Source: Adiantum capillus-veneris
Taxonomy: Eukaryota; Streptophyta; Polypodiopsida; Polypodiales; Pteridaceae
Length of the DNA: 64,000 nucleotides
Direction: 5' to 3'
Assembly (NCBI GenBank): GCA_014529385.2
Contig: CM043966.1
Location: 38,808,037-38,872,036 of the forward strand
The notes beneath the pieces were generated by a model. That model did not search any database and was not told where the DNA came from. It saw only the letters and a program-made list of their open reading frames with translations. A program made the translations under genes and the position numbers. Positions 11,790 to 22,929 of this stretch are shown here, piece by piece (position 1 is the stretch's first letter; each line of letters begins with the position of its first letter).

Positions 11790-12835
11790 TCCACCCCCTC
11801 TAAACCTGCACATCCTCCGGTATGTGCCACAGCCAATGTTTGCAGGTTCGACTCTCTTGGAGTTTCTTCTTCTTCATCTTCACTTGGTGATTCCAAACCT
11901 TCATTCTCGCTTACTTGATCAGTTGGATGACTATCCTCTCTTCTTTTGAATACCTTGATTCTCTTTCCTGCAATGGGTATCTTTATTTCTGTTCCATCCA
12001 ATTCAGCCAGGGTGTAAGTGGCATTGTCATGTACATACTTGACTATATACAGTCCAAACCATCTTTTTGAAACCTTTCGCATGACAGAATGCTGATTATC
12101 AAGACTACTGTCATACACCAAAACCCAATCTCCTTGCTTAATTTCCTTTGTTCTTAGCCTGTGTCGTCTATCAAAGTAGTCCTTGCTTTTCAATCTAGCA
12201 TTCTTCAATCTTTCTTTTGCAACCTCAATGTCTTCAGGCCTTCTTTCTAGCTGTCTTATACGCAAGGCAAGGAGCTCTTCTCTGCTAAGCCCATCTTGCC
12301 AAGGTAGCACATTCCATGTGGGAATGGTCTCTTCAATGGTCATTACAGGCTTTTGACCATACATCAATTCTGTAGGCATGTAGCCCGTTACTGAGCTGTG
12401 TGTCGTGCGATCGGCCCATAGAGCATATGGCAATAGTTTTGGCCACTCACTAATTCTCCCTTCACAAGCTTTAGCCAAGGCTTTGATGATTGGCGGATGC
12501 CCTCTTTCACTTTTGCCGTTGCCTTCCGGATTGTAATCAGTGGTAAGGGAAAGCTTGATTCCTATCCTGGAAAAGAATTCCCTTGCTTCCTCGGCATCCA
12601 GCTCTCCTCTATCTGCAGTCATCTTTCCCACACAACCATAGCGGCTGATTACATCCTCAAGGAGAAATTTACATACTGCCTCTGTAGTCTTTGTCCTTAA
12701 AGCTCGCCCTTCAACCTGATTAGTCAAGTCTTCTCTTGCAAGAACCAAGTACCTCATCTGCCAGAGTCCTAAAGGCATGGTGACTAGATCCACAACCCAT
12801 TTATAGTGCATGGCTAGTGGATATGTAGGGTGCAA
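11750..12835 (-). pseudogene. Integrase of element 2, N-terminally truncated
   Basis: Integrase inserts the cDNA into the chromosome. The 361-codon frame opens inside the catalytic core: DLVTMP holds the first Asp, KMTADRGELDAEEAREFFSR the second, and YNPEGNGKSERGHPPIIKAL the region of the catalytic Glu. It continues through KEIKQGDWVLVYDSSLDNQ, the GPY/F-like C-terminal domain (RKVSKRWFGLYIVKY), and an acidic tail. The HHCC zinc finger is absent because of the deletion at about 12,814-12,840. The frame ends about 40 bp inside the LTR. Otherwise it is uninterrupted, so decay has been limited since the deletion. Confidence 0.9.
11790..11805 (-). other. Polypurine tract of element 2
   Basis: On the minus strand, AGAGGGGGTGGA lies directly before the TGTC start of the 3' LTR, the expected place and composition for the plus-strand primer of reverse transcription. 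Confidence 0.65.
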
Positions 12836-13914
12836 TCCATCACGATAGGAACATCGTCAAGAAAAGGCATAGTTACTTGGGGAATAAAGTCATGTAAAAC
12901 CTTATTCATACCATTCATCATATGTGCAACCGAATTGGTTGCTCCCTGTGGTAAGGTACACATCCTCACCAAACCCAAAGGTGTCCTCATGGTAGTCAAA
13001 TCCCTGCTTTCCATTGCTAGTTGGAATTGATCATACCCTGAGTACAAATCTCCCATAGAATATATTGCCCTTCCTGCAAATGCTTCTGCAAATGCTTCTG
13101 CAAACTCATCCACAATTGGACCTGTACCCATATTCCTGATTGTGACTTTGTTGACCGGCTGCATATCTTGGATGAAGCGCAAAGCTCCATTCTTCTTTGG
13201 TACTGTGAACCACCTGTTTGAGTATGGAGCACATGAAGGCTCCAAAATACCCATCTTGATCTTCTCATTTAGCAGCTCAATTAGCTTTGGTAAGTGAGCC
13301 TTTGGAACTGGTATTGGCCGTAAGTTCCAAGGTACATGAGGGATGGTAAAGATCACCATAGGAGAAACAATGGTAGGATCTACACATCCTATCTCATGTG
13401 GCTCAAATGCAAATGCTTTTCCATGTTTACAGAGCATCTCTTCAAAACATTCCCTTTCAACCTGTGTCAAGGAGTCTTCATTCCCAATCTTCAATTGCTT
13501 TAGAGAATCCTTTGTAAACCTGTGTCCAATCCCTTTTGGATTTCTGAGACTAGGTTGCAAAGAAGCCTGTTCTAACTTTTCCTTGCAGTCCTTTGGCAAA
13601 GGGAGTGCCACTAGTTTTACCTTCTTTGCCACAGTCTTGTACTTGGTGTCCACCTTTACTTCATGTTTTTGCTTTCTATCCTCCTGTTCCTTTTGAAATG
13701 CCTCGATCACATTGTACATTTCAAGTGAGCACACTTTCACTATCTCATTTTGGTCATGTGAAGGATAATCTACTATAGACTGCAGATCCTGTAATGTGTC
13801 CACAAAAGAAAACTCCTCAAACATACCTGTTATGTTTTCATTGTTACCTAGCAGACCATGCTCTTTCCACTCCTTTTGTAGACTATGTATATGCTTGCGG
13901 GAACCTTGATTCAA
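12814..13914 (-). pseudogene. Reverse transcriptase of element 2, C-terminally truncated
   Basis: The 366-codon frame has a linker with HEIGCVDPTIVSPMVIFTIP, then RT fingers and palm: MGILEPSCAPYSNRWFTVPK, ALRFIQDMQPVNKVTIRN, MGDLYSGYDQFQLAMESRDL, MRTPLGLVRMCTLPQGATNS, and the catalytic loop TMPFLDDVPIV with both Asp present. The domain breaks off straight after that loop; thumb, connection and RNase H are missing. A short in-frame duplication (AEAFAEAFAG) precedes the palm. It shares a frame with the upstream protease and gag, separated by stops. Confidence 0.9.
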
Positions 13915-14027
13915 GTTCTCACATTTTAGAAAAGAGACATATCCATATTCTGTTAGACCTGTAAAACCTGTACAGAAATCCTCCTTATGTGAGAACCTTT
14001 CCCTTTGTGTACCATCGTAATCCCGCT

Positions 14028-15227
14028 CTACAATGGTACCTGGCCAAAACCCATTCTCTCTCGATGATCATAAAACTCTTTACTCAACCTGGGCAATGGG
14101 CGCTCTCGGAGACTGTCACGATTTCTTTCATGATTCACACAGACAGTGAGAAATTGAACAACACGTTTTCCATCTTTACTTCTTATCCTAGCATAAGCAG
14201 AACCATCATCCATTACCTTTGTTTCCATTCTAACCCCTACAATGTAGGGTTGTCCAAGGATGAGATCATAAGAAGATGTGTCTTGTACAAAGAAATTCTG
14301 CTCTTCCTTTACATCTCCAATAGTTACTTTCACACTTGGACAAGCTGCATATAACTCACCTGATGAATTATTTGCTACCTTAACCATCCATCCATGATAT
14401 GTGTCCATTGGTAATTTGCACTTGTTGAATAAGCTCTTTGACATTATGTTTATTTCTGAACCATGGTCAATTAAGGCAACAAATGGCTCTTGAAGATCAC
14501 CCACCTTGACCAGTGTCTCTGTCGTAGCTCTTGCCCAATGATTCCAGGAAAAGTGACTTCTTGGAATGACTTCGTACTCCTCATCTCCATTTGAAAATTG
14601 TACTTGCTTTGTTCTTCCAGAAGAATGGTAGCACCCTACGACATCCTCATCATGCTCTCTGTCTTCCACCTGTATTACCTGTGTCTTTAAGCTTTCTCCT
14701 TCAAATTGCGGGCGAGTGGTGTCAACAAGAGTTTGCCTCTTTCTCTTGATGATATCAATGATCTCCTCGTGAAACTCACGCTTGGCTATGCCAAGGAATT
14801 CTCCCAAGGTAAACTCTATTTTGCTATTCAAAATTCTTTCTTCTAGAACTTTCTTCAAGTCTGTAGCAGCCTCAATATCAGATTGTAACTTATAAGTTGG
14901 AGTTTTAGGCTTACCTTTTGATGACTCCTTTTTCCTCCCAGTTGTACTTTCTTCCATAGTCACTTCAGGTGGGGGTGCTTCTTGTGTTGGAGGCGCTCGA
15001 GGAGGTATTGTATCGCTTCTCCTAGTAATTCTTTTTGATGGTCCTTCGTCAGCACTCTCTCGCCTGTGCTTTTCTTCCACAAAAACTTCGTTGTTTTGAC
15101 ATTTTGCAATATAGGCATGCACTGACAAGGAGTCCACAGGATCATTCCATCCTGTTTCTAGACGAATACAGTCACCTGCTTCATGTAGGACTTCTCTTGT
15201 AAGCTTTCCTTTCCTTGCTAGCTCCAT
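14028..15227 (-). pseudogene. Retropepsin-type protease region of element 2
   Basis: Cleaves the Gag-Pol polyprotein. The 399-codon frame begins with a charged, low-complexity region and a KKES/GKPKTPTYK basic stretch. At about residues 230-330 is a retropepsin-like domain: FVALIDHGSEINIMSKSLF carries the active-site motif as DHGS (usually DTGA/DTGS), and SYDLILGQPYIVGVRMET is the conserved ILG flap-end motif. The His at the usual Thr position is unusual. In frame with gag upstream and RT downstream but separated from each by stop codons. Confidence 0.8.
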
Positions 15228-15376
15228 CGCACTAGGCCACAGCTTACCATTTTCTTAAAAATTCCTCAATGGTTCAATCTTGATTGTATAAGTAGATGCC
15301 TCGGATGCAGAGATAGCATGGGTAGTGGCCATATCCTCTACCAGACTCTGCATTCCTCCTTTCCCAAAGTTAGTCC

Positions 15377-16360
15377 TTAAGGGTAAACCTGTCTCCCTAA
15401 GTGAATCTTCCCATCCTTGAAGAAGACAAGATCTTTTCTCAAAGCTTCACTGAAGCTGTCACACTCTCTCCTAGCATGCTCTGTGTTGTCATACCATATG
15501 CATCTATGAACAAAACCTTCTTTAGGTTGTTGTTTTTTCCTGGAAGATGGTGCCAATGGTTGCCCCTTCTCTTCAAGCTTTGTGAGTTTTACTTTTAAAT
15601 CCCTCATACATTTCATAAGCTCATCTATTACAGCGTCATCAACTTTTGGAAGTATAAAGGAAGAAGGCTTTACCATCTTTTCAGAAGTTGTGGAGGTAGA
15701 TGGTGCACTACCAACAACCATCTTATCCCGTCTCCTTTGGCGCTTGGCAAGTAATGAAACAGCAGCTTCAACTTCATTCCAATCTGTCTTCAGTCCCTGC
15801 TCAGCATCTTTGTCCTCAAGAAGTAGCTCCAATTGCTCCTGGAGCTCCTTTCCTGTTGCTTGTAAGAAGAGCTCTGTCTTTTCTGAGTCAAGTGTGGCCT
15901 TCTCTATCCTTCTAAGTTGAGCATATCGTCGCTCAAACTCCCTAAGTATCTCTGTTGGAGAGAGCCCCTCCTTCGGCTTGGCTACCCACTCCAAGAAAGT
16001 TCTCTTTGTTACTCTCTCAGAGTCCTCCATGAAATACTCCTCCTTCATCACTAGCTTGAACTCCTCCCAATTTCTTCCATGCTCATTCCTGATTCCTCTC
16101 ACATGCTCTCTAATCTCAGGAGTCACAACAAGATCAAAGCTTTGGAGCATCTCATCTTCTGGCACACGATGCAACTCCATCTCTTTTACATAGCCACGAA
16201 GATACTTTGTCACATCTTTCCCATTGAATTGATCCATTTTGTGCACCACTGCTTGAATAGCTTTGGTTGCTGACACTTCTCTTCTTTCTGTAGCATGTTG
16301 TTGTTGCATAAACAAGGCAAATGCTTGAAACATTTGCATCGTAGCGGGATCAAAAGGCAT
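15377..16360 (-). CDS. Gag polyprotein of element 2
   Basis: Nucleocapsid/capsid protein that packages the element RNA in cytoplasmic particles. The frame is open for 327 codons from ATG at 16,360. Capsid-like helices run from about residue 40 to 210 (FNGKDVTKYLRGYVKEMELH, WEEFKLVMKEEYFMEDSERV, LSPTEILREFERRYAQLRRI). Near the C-terminus is a degenerate zinc knuckle, CIWYDNTEHARRECDSF, in which the second Cys of CCHC is replaced. It ends with TAA after KIHLGRQVYP; protease follows in the same frame after about 50 interrupted codons. Confidence 0.8.
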   Translation of the reverse strand: MPFDPATMQMFQAFALFMQQQHATERREVSATKAIQAVVHKMDQFNGKDVTKYLRGYVKEMELHRVPEDEMLQSFDLVVTPEIREHVRGIRNEHGRNWEEFKLVMKEEYFMEDSERVTKRTFLEWVAKPKEGLSPTEILREFERRYAQLRRIEKATLDSEKTELFLQATGKELQEQLELLLEDKDAEQGLKTDWNEVEAAVSLLAKRQRRRDKMVVGSAPSTSTTSEKMVKPSSFILPKVDDAVIDELMKCMRDLKVKLTKLEEKGQPLAPSSRKKQQPKEGFVHRCIWYDNTEHARRECDSFSEALRKDLVFFKDGKIHLGRQVYP

Positions 16361-16439
16361 ACCTTGCTACTGCGGATGATGATCACCCATGGTTGAAGTA
16401 GCTTTCAGATCCCCACTAACTCACCCTAACAAACTTCGC

Positions 16440-16459
16440 GTCGGGTTCACCAAAAAGTG
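16440..16459 (-). other. Primer-binding-like site of element 2
   Basis: Next to the inner edge of the 5' LTR the minus strand reads TTTTTGGTGAACCCGACG, with TGG a few bases after the CA end of the LTR. The tRNA is not identified. Confidence 0.6.
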
Positions 16460-16724
16460 TGTCAAAGAGTTGGCAGTCTTGCGAGGAAGGCGCCGGGCCT
16501 CTAGCTGTGAGGGTTTGTGGGGAGACTGTGTAGCTTTTCACTTAAGCAAGCTTAGTGTTTGTAGCAAATTCATTGTGTGTAGCCATTGGAATCTCACACG
16601 CAGACACACACAAACGCACACGTGAAACCCTCTAAACAAGACAAAGAGAAAAACATCAAGGCTTTGATCGTATCTAATCAAAGGTAGGATGAAAGGGTTC
16701 ACTGATGCATTTATAATAGCAAGT
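16460..16724 (-). repeat. Truncated extra LTR copy (265 bp) of element 2
   Basis: Matches the first 265 bases of the LTR (plus-strand left end, from TGTCAAAGAG) and sits directly against the primer-binding-like site, where the inner end of a normal 5' LTR belongs. It stops at ...GCAAGT and is followed by about 16 bases identical to the element's left flank (TTATATGAATGCACGT), then by a complete LTR at 16,740. Confidence 0.9.
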
Positions 16725-16739
16725 TATATGAATGCACGT

Positions 16740-18467
16740 TGTCAAAGAGTTGGCGGTCTTGCCAGGAAGGCGCCGGGCCTCTAGCTGTGAGGGTTTGTGG
16801 GGAGACTGTGTAGCTTTTCACTTAAGCAAGCTTAGTGTTTGTAGAAAATTCATTGTGTGTAGCCATTGGAATCTCACACGTAGACACACACAAACGCACA
16901 CGTGAAACCCTCAAAACAAGACAAAGAGAAAAACATCAAGGCTTTGATCGTATCTAATCAAAGGTAGGATGAAAGGGTTCACTGATGCATTTATAATAGC
17001 AAGTCGCTGTGCTCCAAATAAACTGCGAATGGTTCTTTGAAATTGTAACTTAGTGCTTACAAAGATGCAGATATTTTGCCTAGCGATAGGAATGAGCCGT
17101 GTATACAAGTCTTCTTGGTTCATAGTAATATTAAGAAAGCAAGACTCAACCCCTAGAGGAGAATAAATATGTGCACATCGAAAGAATTAGAGTAGTCTAG
17201 TAGTGGCAAAATAAGAGGAAGTGGAGAAAGAAGAATCTCTTGCAGTCTTTCCGGCCCAAAGAGAAACACAATTCTCTATTGGAAGTGGATTTTACGGCTA
17301 ATACAAACGTTAATTCTAATATGTTGCACAAAAGGAAAGGGTTGAAAAGTTACACCATCGGGGTTATTCATCTAAGAAAGCTCAGAAAGTAGTCCAAACA
17401 ATGGAGGAGAGAGACAATCAACACACAAAGACCCACACAATCTTTATCCAAAGAAGTGAAGCACACCTTAAGACTTGTGATGTTGTAGCCAACTTGATGA
17501 AGTAGATGATGCGTAGTAGTCCCCAACACCGTTTGCAAGCCACCAACAATGCGTCTTTATTGAAGAAAGAAGGTTACATAGAGTGTATGAGTATTACAAG
17601 TGAGAAGATAGAAGGCTTGAGGCATGAAGTAACAAGCTCAAGATGTGTTGGGCTGAAATTGAGAGAAAGTTTTCCTCACGGAGATGGCTAGGAGGTTGGG
17701 TGATGGCTTGATAGAGTGGCTTGATTATGGGGATTGCTTGAGCACTTGGTTGCTTGATGGTTTTCTTGATGATCAAGTGAGGAGCAAAAGGCTCTTTTTA
17801 TAGGTGAAATTGCCTCTTGAAGAAGATATTTGCTTAGAAATATCCAAGGGATTTTTTGCGACAAGTGTCTCCCTTTTCAAAAATATCTTGAAATTATCTT
17901 CAAAGTTTCTAGATCTTTCTCTTCAAGAAATTTCTAGAGGTTCTTCTAGATCTATCTAGAGGTTCTTCTAGATCTTTCTAGAGGTTCTTCTAGATCTTTC
18001 TCCAAATATCTTCTCCTTGCCGCCATAAGCTTCCAAGAGTAGCTTTATAAAAATTGAGAGAGAGCTTAACATACATCATGGATGACATCAAACAAACTCG
18101 TAACCACTTTTCTAAGGGATTTTTCTAGGTCCATAATCACTCCAAAGTGCACCTACTATGTGTAGAATGACACCTCATGGGGTATACTATGACTAAGGCC
18201 ACTTTTGGCCATGCTATACATGTCATATGCCACCTAGGATGCCTAGTAGATAGGAGGTAAGTTTTATAGGCTTATTTCATCATGGCTCCAAGAAGACGTT
18301 CACAAAGAAGTCCATTCCAGCAAGAGTGACACATCAGACTTCGACTAGCTTTTTGCATGCTACATAGAAAATGCATATACTTATGCATACTTAAGGTATA
18401 CACATAAAATCCATAATATTGTAGGGCTTAGCTTCCGTTCCCACCATGCACGTGCCACGGCACGACA
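16740..18467 (-). repeat. 5' LTR of element 2 (or a joined solo LTR)
   Basis: Full 1,728-bp copy, TGTC...GACA, followed by ACGTCTATG. The left flank here copies the element's outer left flank, so this may represent a solo-LTR allele joined to the full-length allele, or a genuine rearrangement. Confidence 0.95.
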
Positions 18468-20164
18468 ACGTCTATGCTTAAGCAAAATGCAACTTTTAAA
18501 AAAGCACCATCTGTATTTAATTTTGAGTTTGTACATAAAATATAAATCTTAAAAAATTCGCCAGAGTCTCCTTTGTATGGAGACCTCTTTTTCAAAAAAA
18601 ATCAATATACCCTTTTCTTGGGCTCCGACATGGGATTTTCATCACATAATTTCTTTTTCCAAAAAAACTCCCCACCTCATCTTGGGCTTCCACTTGGGAT
18701 TTAAGGATTATCTTATACGTTAAAATCAAACACATTTTCAATAGAGTCAAAGTAATCTAACTTCAAAGTGGTGGTATGACACATAGACCCAAGGTATTCC
18801 AGACGTCTCTTGGCAAGAAACTATAGCTCAAGATAACACACCCGGTCAAGCCATATGACCATGTGAGAAATTGAGACTATAGAATTTGTAACTATATGTA
18901 AAATAAACTAACAATCTTAAAATCTTTAACCCTATGATGTCACACATCCAGTTTGAGATTAAGTACATTCTTTATTGAGTTAATACCACACTACCACCCA
19001 AAATTGTGAGTATCACTAACTTGCAAAATCTAGGCTAGATTTCGAGCTTGCCTTGAAAAAAATTGACAAAATGTGACAATATTTAGTGTAACTACTGATA
19101 GATGCTTCAAACTATGATCTAAAAGCCGATTTAGTGCATTGGACAGGCAACGAGAGGCTCCGGGAGTCAACAGCGTTGGTGGCTGCAGTGGAAGAAGTCG
19201 GGACTTGGACACCAGCTCCAGCAGGTCAGGACGTCAAGACTAAGTGTCACTGATCAGTAGGTCAACACTCGGATGCCATAGCTAAAGCCTAAGGGCATTG
19301 AGCAGGAAAAAATAAGTCATGACTAAAGTGAACTGAGAACTCACTCTGCGTCTGGCAATCGCTTCGCTTGCAAGGTGCTAGCCTCCCATTGTGAGCGTCA
19401 GCACGAAATCCTCCTCGCATCGTCATCATCCTTGCCGAAGAAGTCTGAAAAGAGGAAGCTTAATAAGATGAGGCCCAAGGAAGCCGTTGAGAATGCGAAC
19501 TTGTTGCAGGAGGCAGAGCTCAAAACTACAAAACAACTACAAAACAAAGGCCTCAAAGCAAGCAATCACAGATTTAACTGATTAGTAGAGAAAAGCTAGC
19601 TTTTTTTATAAGATGTAGCTATAAGAGAAAGAAAAAACCGCCGTTCTAGGTATACAAGACACCATCAACCAGTTCGGTAGGATTAATGACACAATGTTGA
19701 AGACACTGCCACTACAGAAGCTTGCATCATAGTGTATAGACAAACATCTCAAGCATAGAAACAGTATACAGTTTACGGATTAACATTAATTGAAGAAAGA
19801 GTTTGTGGCAAGCCTTGCTGACTTGAAACAAATTTGGAATCCAACACTGGCTGGGAGTGGTGAGAGTAGATCTAAAGCCAATGTCTACCAAGTGAGAGGG
19901 GATACTAGGAACCTAGAGAAGTTAGAACAACAGTGGTGAAAATTTTATTTAAAGAAATCTGACAACCTTCACTGAGGACAGATCTGAATATTGTTTTCAA
20001 ACCTTCACTGAGGACAGATCTGAACATTGTTTTCAAACAAGACGATTGCACAGGCTAGCTACACCGTCATATATAAACAAAACTGACAACAGAATCATTA
20101 TAACAGACATAAATGGAACTATAACATCGGAGAAATGGAAAAGAAGGCATGAAAAAACAACATT
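18468..20164. other. Non-coding stretch
   Basis: No gene is supported. Contains two loosely similar copies of a segment ending TGGGATTT (near 18,640 and 18,690), and a 40-bp tandem duplication at 19,959-20,038. The ORF at 19,375-19,581 has no recognisable features. Confidence 0.4.
19959..20038. repeat. Tandem duplication, ~40 bp x 2
   Basis: CCTTCACTGAGGACAGATCT followed by GAATATTGTTTTCAAA appears twice in direct succession with a single A/C difference. Confidence 0.85.
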
Positions 20165-20207
20165 TCACATAATAAAATAGAATAAAGAACGATAGAATGA
20201 GATCTTA

Positions 20208-20660
20208 AAGGCACTCACCTTGAAGGAAGTCGTAGTTTTCGGGCTCTTTGCGGACAACGTCAAGGACATAATCAATGAGCTCTGCGCCTTCGGTGTAGTG
20301 ACCCTTGGCCCAGTTGTTGTTGCCAGCTCTGGACTGACCAAAGATGAAGTTATCTGGGCGGAAGATCTGCCCATAAGGGCCCGTTCGAACACTATCCATA
20401 GTACCTGGCTCCAGATCCATGAGCACGGTGGGAGGCACGTAGCACCTGTAGCTTGCCTTGTTGTAGTACACATTCACTCTCTCCAGCTACACGTTAGCAT
20501 CACCGATGTATGACCCTGTGGGATCAATGCCGAGCTCTACGTATACCACCTCCCAAAACTTGGTGCCGATTTGGCTACCTTTTGCACCTGTTTGTGCATT
20601 CACAACTTCTGTGACGAGGAGATATCCACCTCATAAACTCAATCCAAGAAATCAGCCAAC
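20208..20660 (-). pseudogene. TUBB-like fragment: Beta-tubulin fragment (first exon region), broken
   Basis: Beta-tubulin is the GTP-binding subunit of microtubules. The minus strand encodes, in one frame, [20 protein letters not shown] then [10 protein letters not shown], a stop, [15 protein letters not shown], and [40 protein letters not shown] and [20 protein letters not shown]. These match the N-terminal ~100 residues of plant beta-tubulin. Breaks: CAG (Gln) has become TAG after GDANV; the start region is altered; SGAG is SRAG. The fragment ends at a GTGAGT splice-donor-like site (20,212-20,217), where the first intron of a tubulin gene would begin, but no further tubulin sequence follows. 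A decayed or captured gene fragment. Confidence 0.9.
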
Positions 20661-21960
20661 TGAAGTCGCGCGATTGCAATCCCCACATTATAGAGTGACT
20701 CTTCGCCCCACTTCCTTGTTGGTCGCTATACGAATATTGTTCATCTGCCGCCCCGCTGCCCAGTGTCTAGTAATTCCATCTTAGCCAGCATTGGCTAATG
20801 TCACGTGACACATCCAACCCTATGTTTCTGTGGACAAACTACACCATAACAGGGTTTCCGTCAAGTCCAGTCAGTCTAAATTAGAAGTGATCTAGCACTT
20901 TTGTGAGTCTATTTGTAGACCATGCATGCCCAGTCACTTAGTTGCATATCCTCTGGTTGCACACCGCATAATCATAAGCATTCAATCAGATTCCATCAGA
21001 GTCAGTTTGGGGATTTTTCTAGTGACTTTATCCTATTTTCCCTATTTTTGACATTTTTCACTTATTAATTTAAGTGACTTCCCAACAAAAGTAGGTAGGG
21101 CAAATTGGGTAAGAAAATATATAAGCAAACCCAAGTTAGCACTCTTGGGCAGATGAGCAAGGAGCACAACAGGCCCCCAAGTAGCAGGTACTCCCCCTCT
21201 CTCAGCAAGACCCTCTCCAAGCATTCCTTGGCGAGCCCCTCCCCATTTAGCCCAGCGTTTTTGTGGTGCCATCCTCTCTTGTAGCTTGACGTTTCCACAA
21301 GAAACACAGCAGCAACAGTCCCCAACCTAGCATTTTTGCTATCGTCATCCACCCCCAATCCCTAGCATTTTGGGATCGCCCTCAAGGGACTGCAGCCAAC
21401 TAGCGTTTTCAGCAATAAAGGGCTGCAGATATCAGCATTTTTAGCCAATGTTAGTAGCCTACAAAACGCAGCCAGAGACCTGCAATTGGGCAGCGTTTTC
21501 AAACTTCAATCGCCACATCAAACCAGCATTTTCAGAGTCAAGGACAGCTGTCATTTTCAGCCTTAAAAAACGCAGACAAACCTGCGTTTTTAGTCTCACA
21601 AACAGCCCCTAGGTTTTGGCAGATTTCAGTCCTAAAGTCATCATCGTCGTCACTGACATAGTCATGAGTTGCATCAATCCATGCATCATCATTGTACACC
21701 CTTTATGCAATCAATAAGTAGACCACTCTCGCCGATGAGAGTGGGGCCTTCGGAGGAGGGTTTTACAACGTCTCTGGTGTCGTATCTCTCTTCTCTCTTT
21801 CTCTTAGTCTCATACACTTGCACGCAAAATATCCACTCACTTTGTTTGTGATCACAGTACTCTCCATAAAGAACGAAAGGCTCTCCCTTCCATAAGAACA
21901 AAAAGGAACCTTGAGCAAAATATGGATCACTCATTTTGAGAAAGAACAACATTCATTCCG
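20661..21960. other. Non-coding stretch with recurrent AGCRTTTT motif
   Basis: No gene is supported. From about 21,370 to 21,600 the motif AGC[G/A]TTTT(C/T)AGC and its complement AAAACGC recur roughly every 25-60 bp. Confidence 0.45.
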
Positions 21961-22513
21961 CTACAACTGACAGCTAATGAGTAGGAACATGTGCATAATC
22001 ACTCGCCAAGCAAAGCAACTCGAATGAAACGCGGGCTAGTGCTCACCGGGGCCCGCCCTCTCGCAATGTGGTGCATGTATCACATTCGCCATCTCTTCCT
22101 TCCATGCCTTCTTGAGCGCCACCGCACCTCGTTTGCAAAAACCACCGAAAATTATGCCACCCTTTTCATTGCATCGCCCTGTCATAGTGATCTGGTCTCT
22201 ACTACCCTGGCTATTCTCATGCGCACTCATGTTGCACTCCCACTCGGTGGACAGCCCGCTTTGTCGAGGGGGAACCCATCGGCCATCCATAGACTGCCCC
22301 AACATGATGTTCCACTCATGCCGACATATCTCACCACACATCTTAGTTGTTCACTGGTCCCCTCGGCTCAGCCCGATATACCATGGTTGTTGTACATCCC
22401 CGACCATTTGATCGTGTTCCTGGCTGCCTGGTACGGTATCAAGTACACTTTACCCACCTCGCATCCTCTTGTAATCCGCCTCGTCGAGGGGGAATCCAAC
22501 GGCCATCTGTGGC

Positions 22514-22927
22514 CTACATTCGAACCAGCCCCTGTTGATCCATCTCTTCCTTCGCAATTTCTACCTCAGTGGCCCACTTATCCTGCATCATAGCCACCTT
22601 CTCAAAAAGCCAGGTTACCCCTTGCTCTTGCCGGCGGAGCTCATCCTCCAACATTGCTTTCTTTCCTTCAAGTTCCTTCCTTGTTCTCTTACTTTCCAAC
22701 CGCATCGAATCTACATCCTTGTGGTAAATCTCCATAGTCCTCGAGCGAGTTTGAGTCAAAGCATGCATAGCATCTTGTACCGCATCCCAGTCATATTCCG
22801 GTTCTTCTCTGCTCCATCCATCATAACGTTCAACTAAACGGTGCATCGCCTTTTCAAAGCATAAGGACACAACTTCCACATTGAACCAAGCCTTTAATGA
22901 GGCCATCTCGACAAGCTCTGATACCAA
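22514..22927 (-). pseudogene. Retroelement gag-like N-terminus
   Basis: The frame begins at the primer-binding site and reads MASLKAWFNVEVVSLCFEKA after a few codons, then a long coiled-coil-like region rich in Glu, Lys and Arg (RTRKELEGKKAMLEDELRRQ). Gag starting directly after a tRNA-Met-type site is typical of plant LTR elements. The downstream part (22,036-22,513) is frame-broken and has two copies of a segment containing TCGAGGGGGAA (about 22,264 and 22,484). No pol is visible in the window, so this is a remnant or non-autonomous element. Confidence 0.6.
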
Positions 22928-22929
22928 AT
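22915..22929 (-). other. tRNA-Met-type primer-binding site
   Basis: The minus strand reads TTTGGTATCAGAGCTTGTCG; TGGTATCAGAGC is the classic complement of the 3' end of plant initiator-type methionine tRNA. Confidence 0.85.

Larger units (their letters stand above)
10062..18467 (-). mobile_element. Ty3/gypsy-type LTR retrotransposon with internal pol deletion
   Basis: Two LTRs of equal length, 1,728 bp, start TGTC and end GACA on the plus strand and bound a minus-strand gag, protease, RT and integrase. Flanks carry a possible 4-bp duplication, ACGT, immediately outside both ends. Gag, protease and RT lie in one reading frame interrupted by a few stops; integrase is in another frame because the end of RT, all of RNase H and the integrase zinc finger are missing. 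The RT (FLDD catalytic loop, DLYSGYDQFQLA) is unlike common plant chromovirus RTs and recalls fungal and early-land-plant gypsy lineages; that is memory-based inference. Confidence 0.85.
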
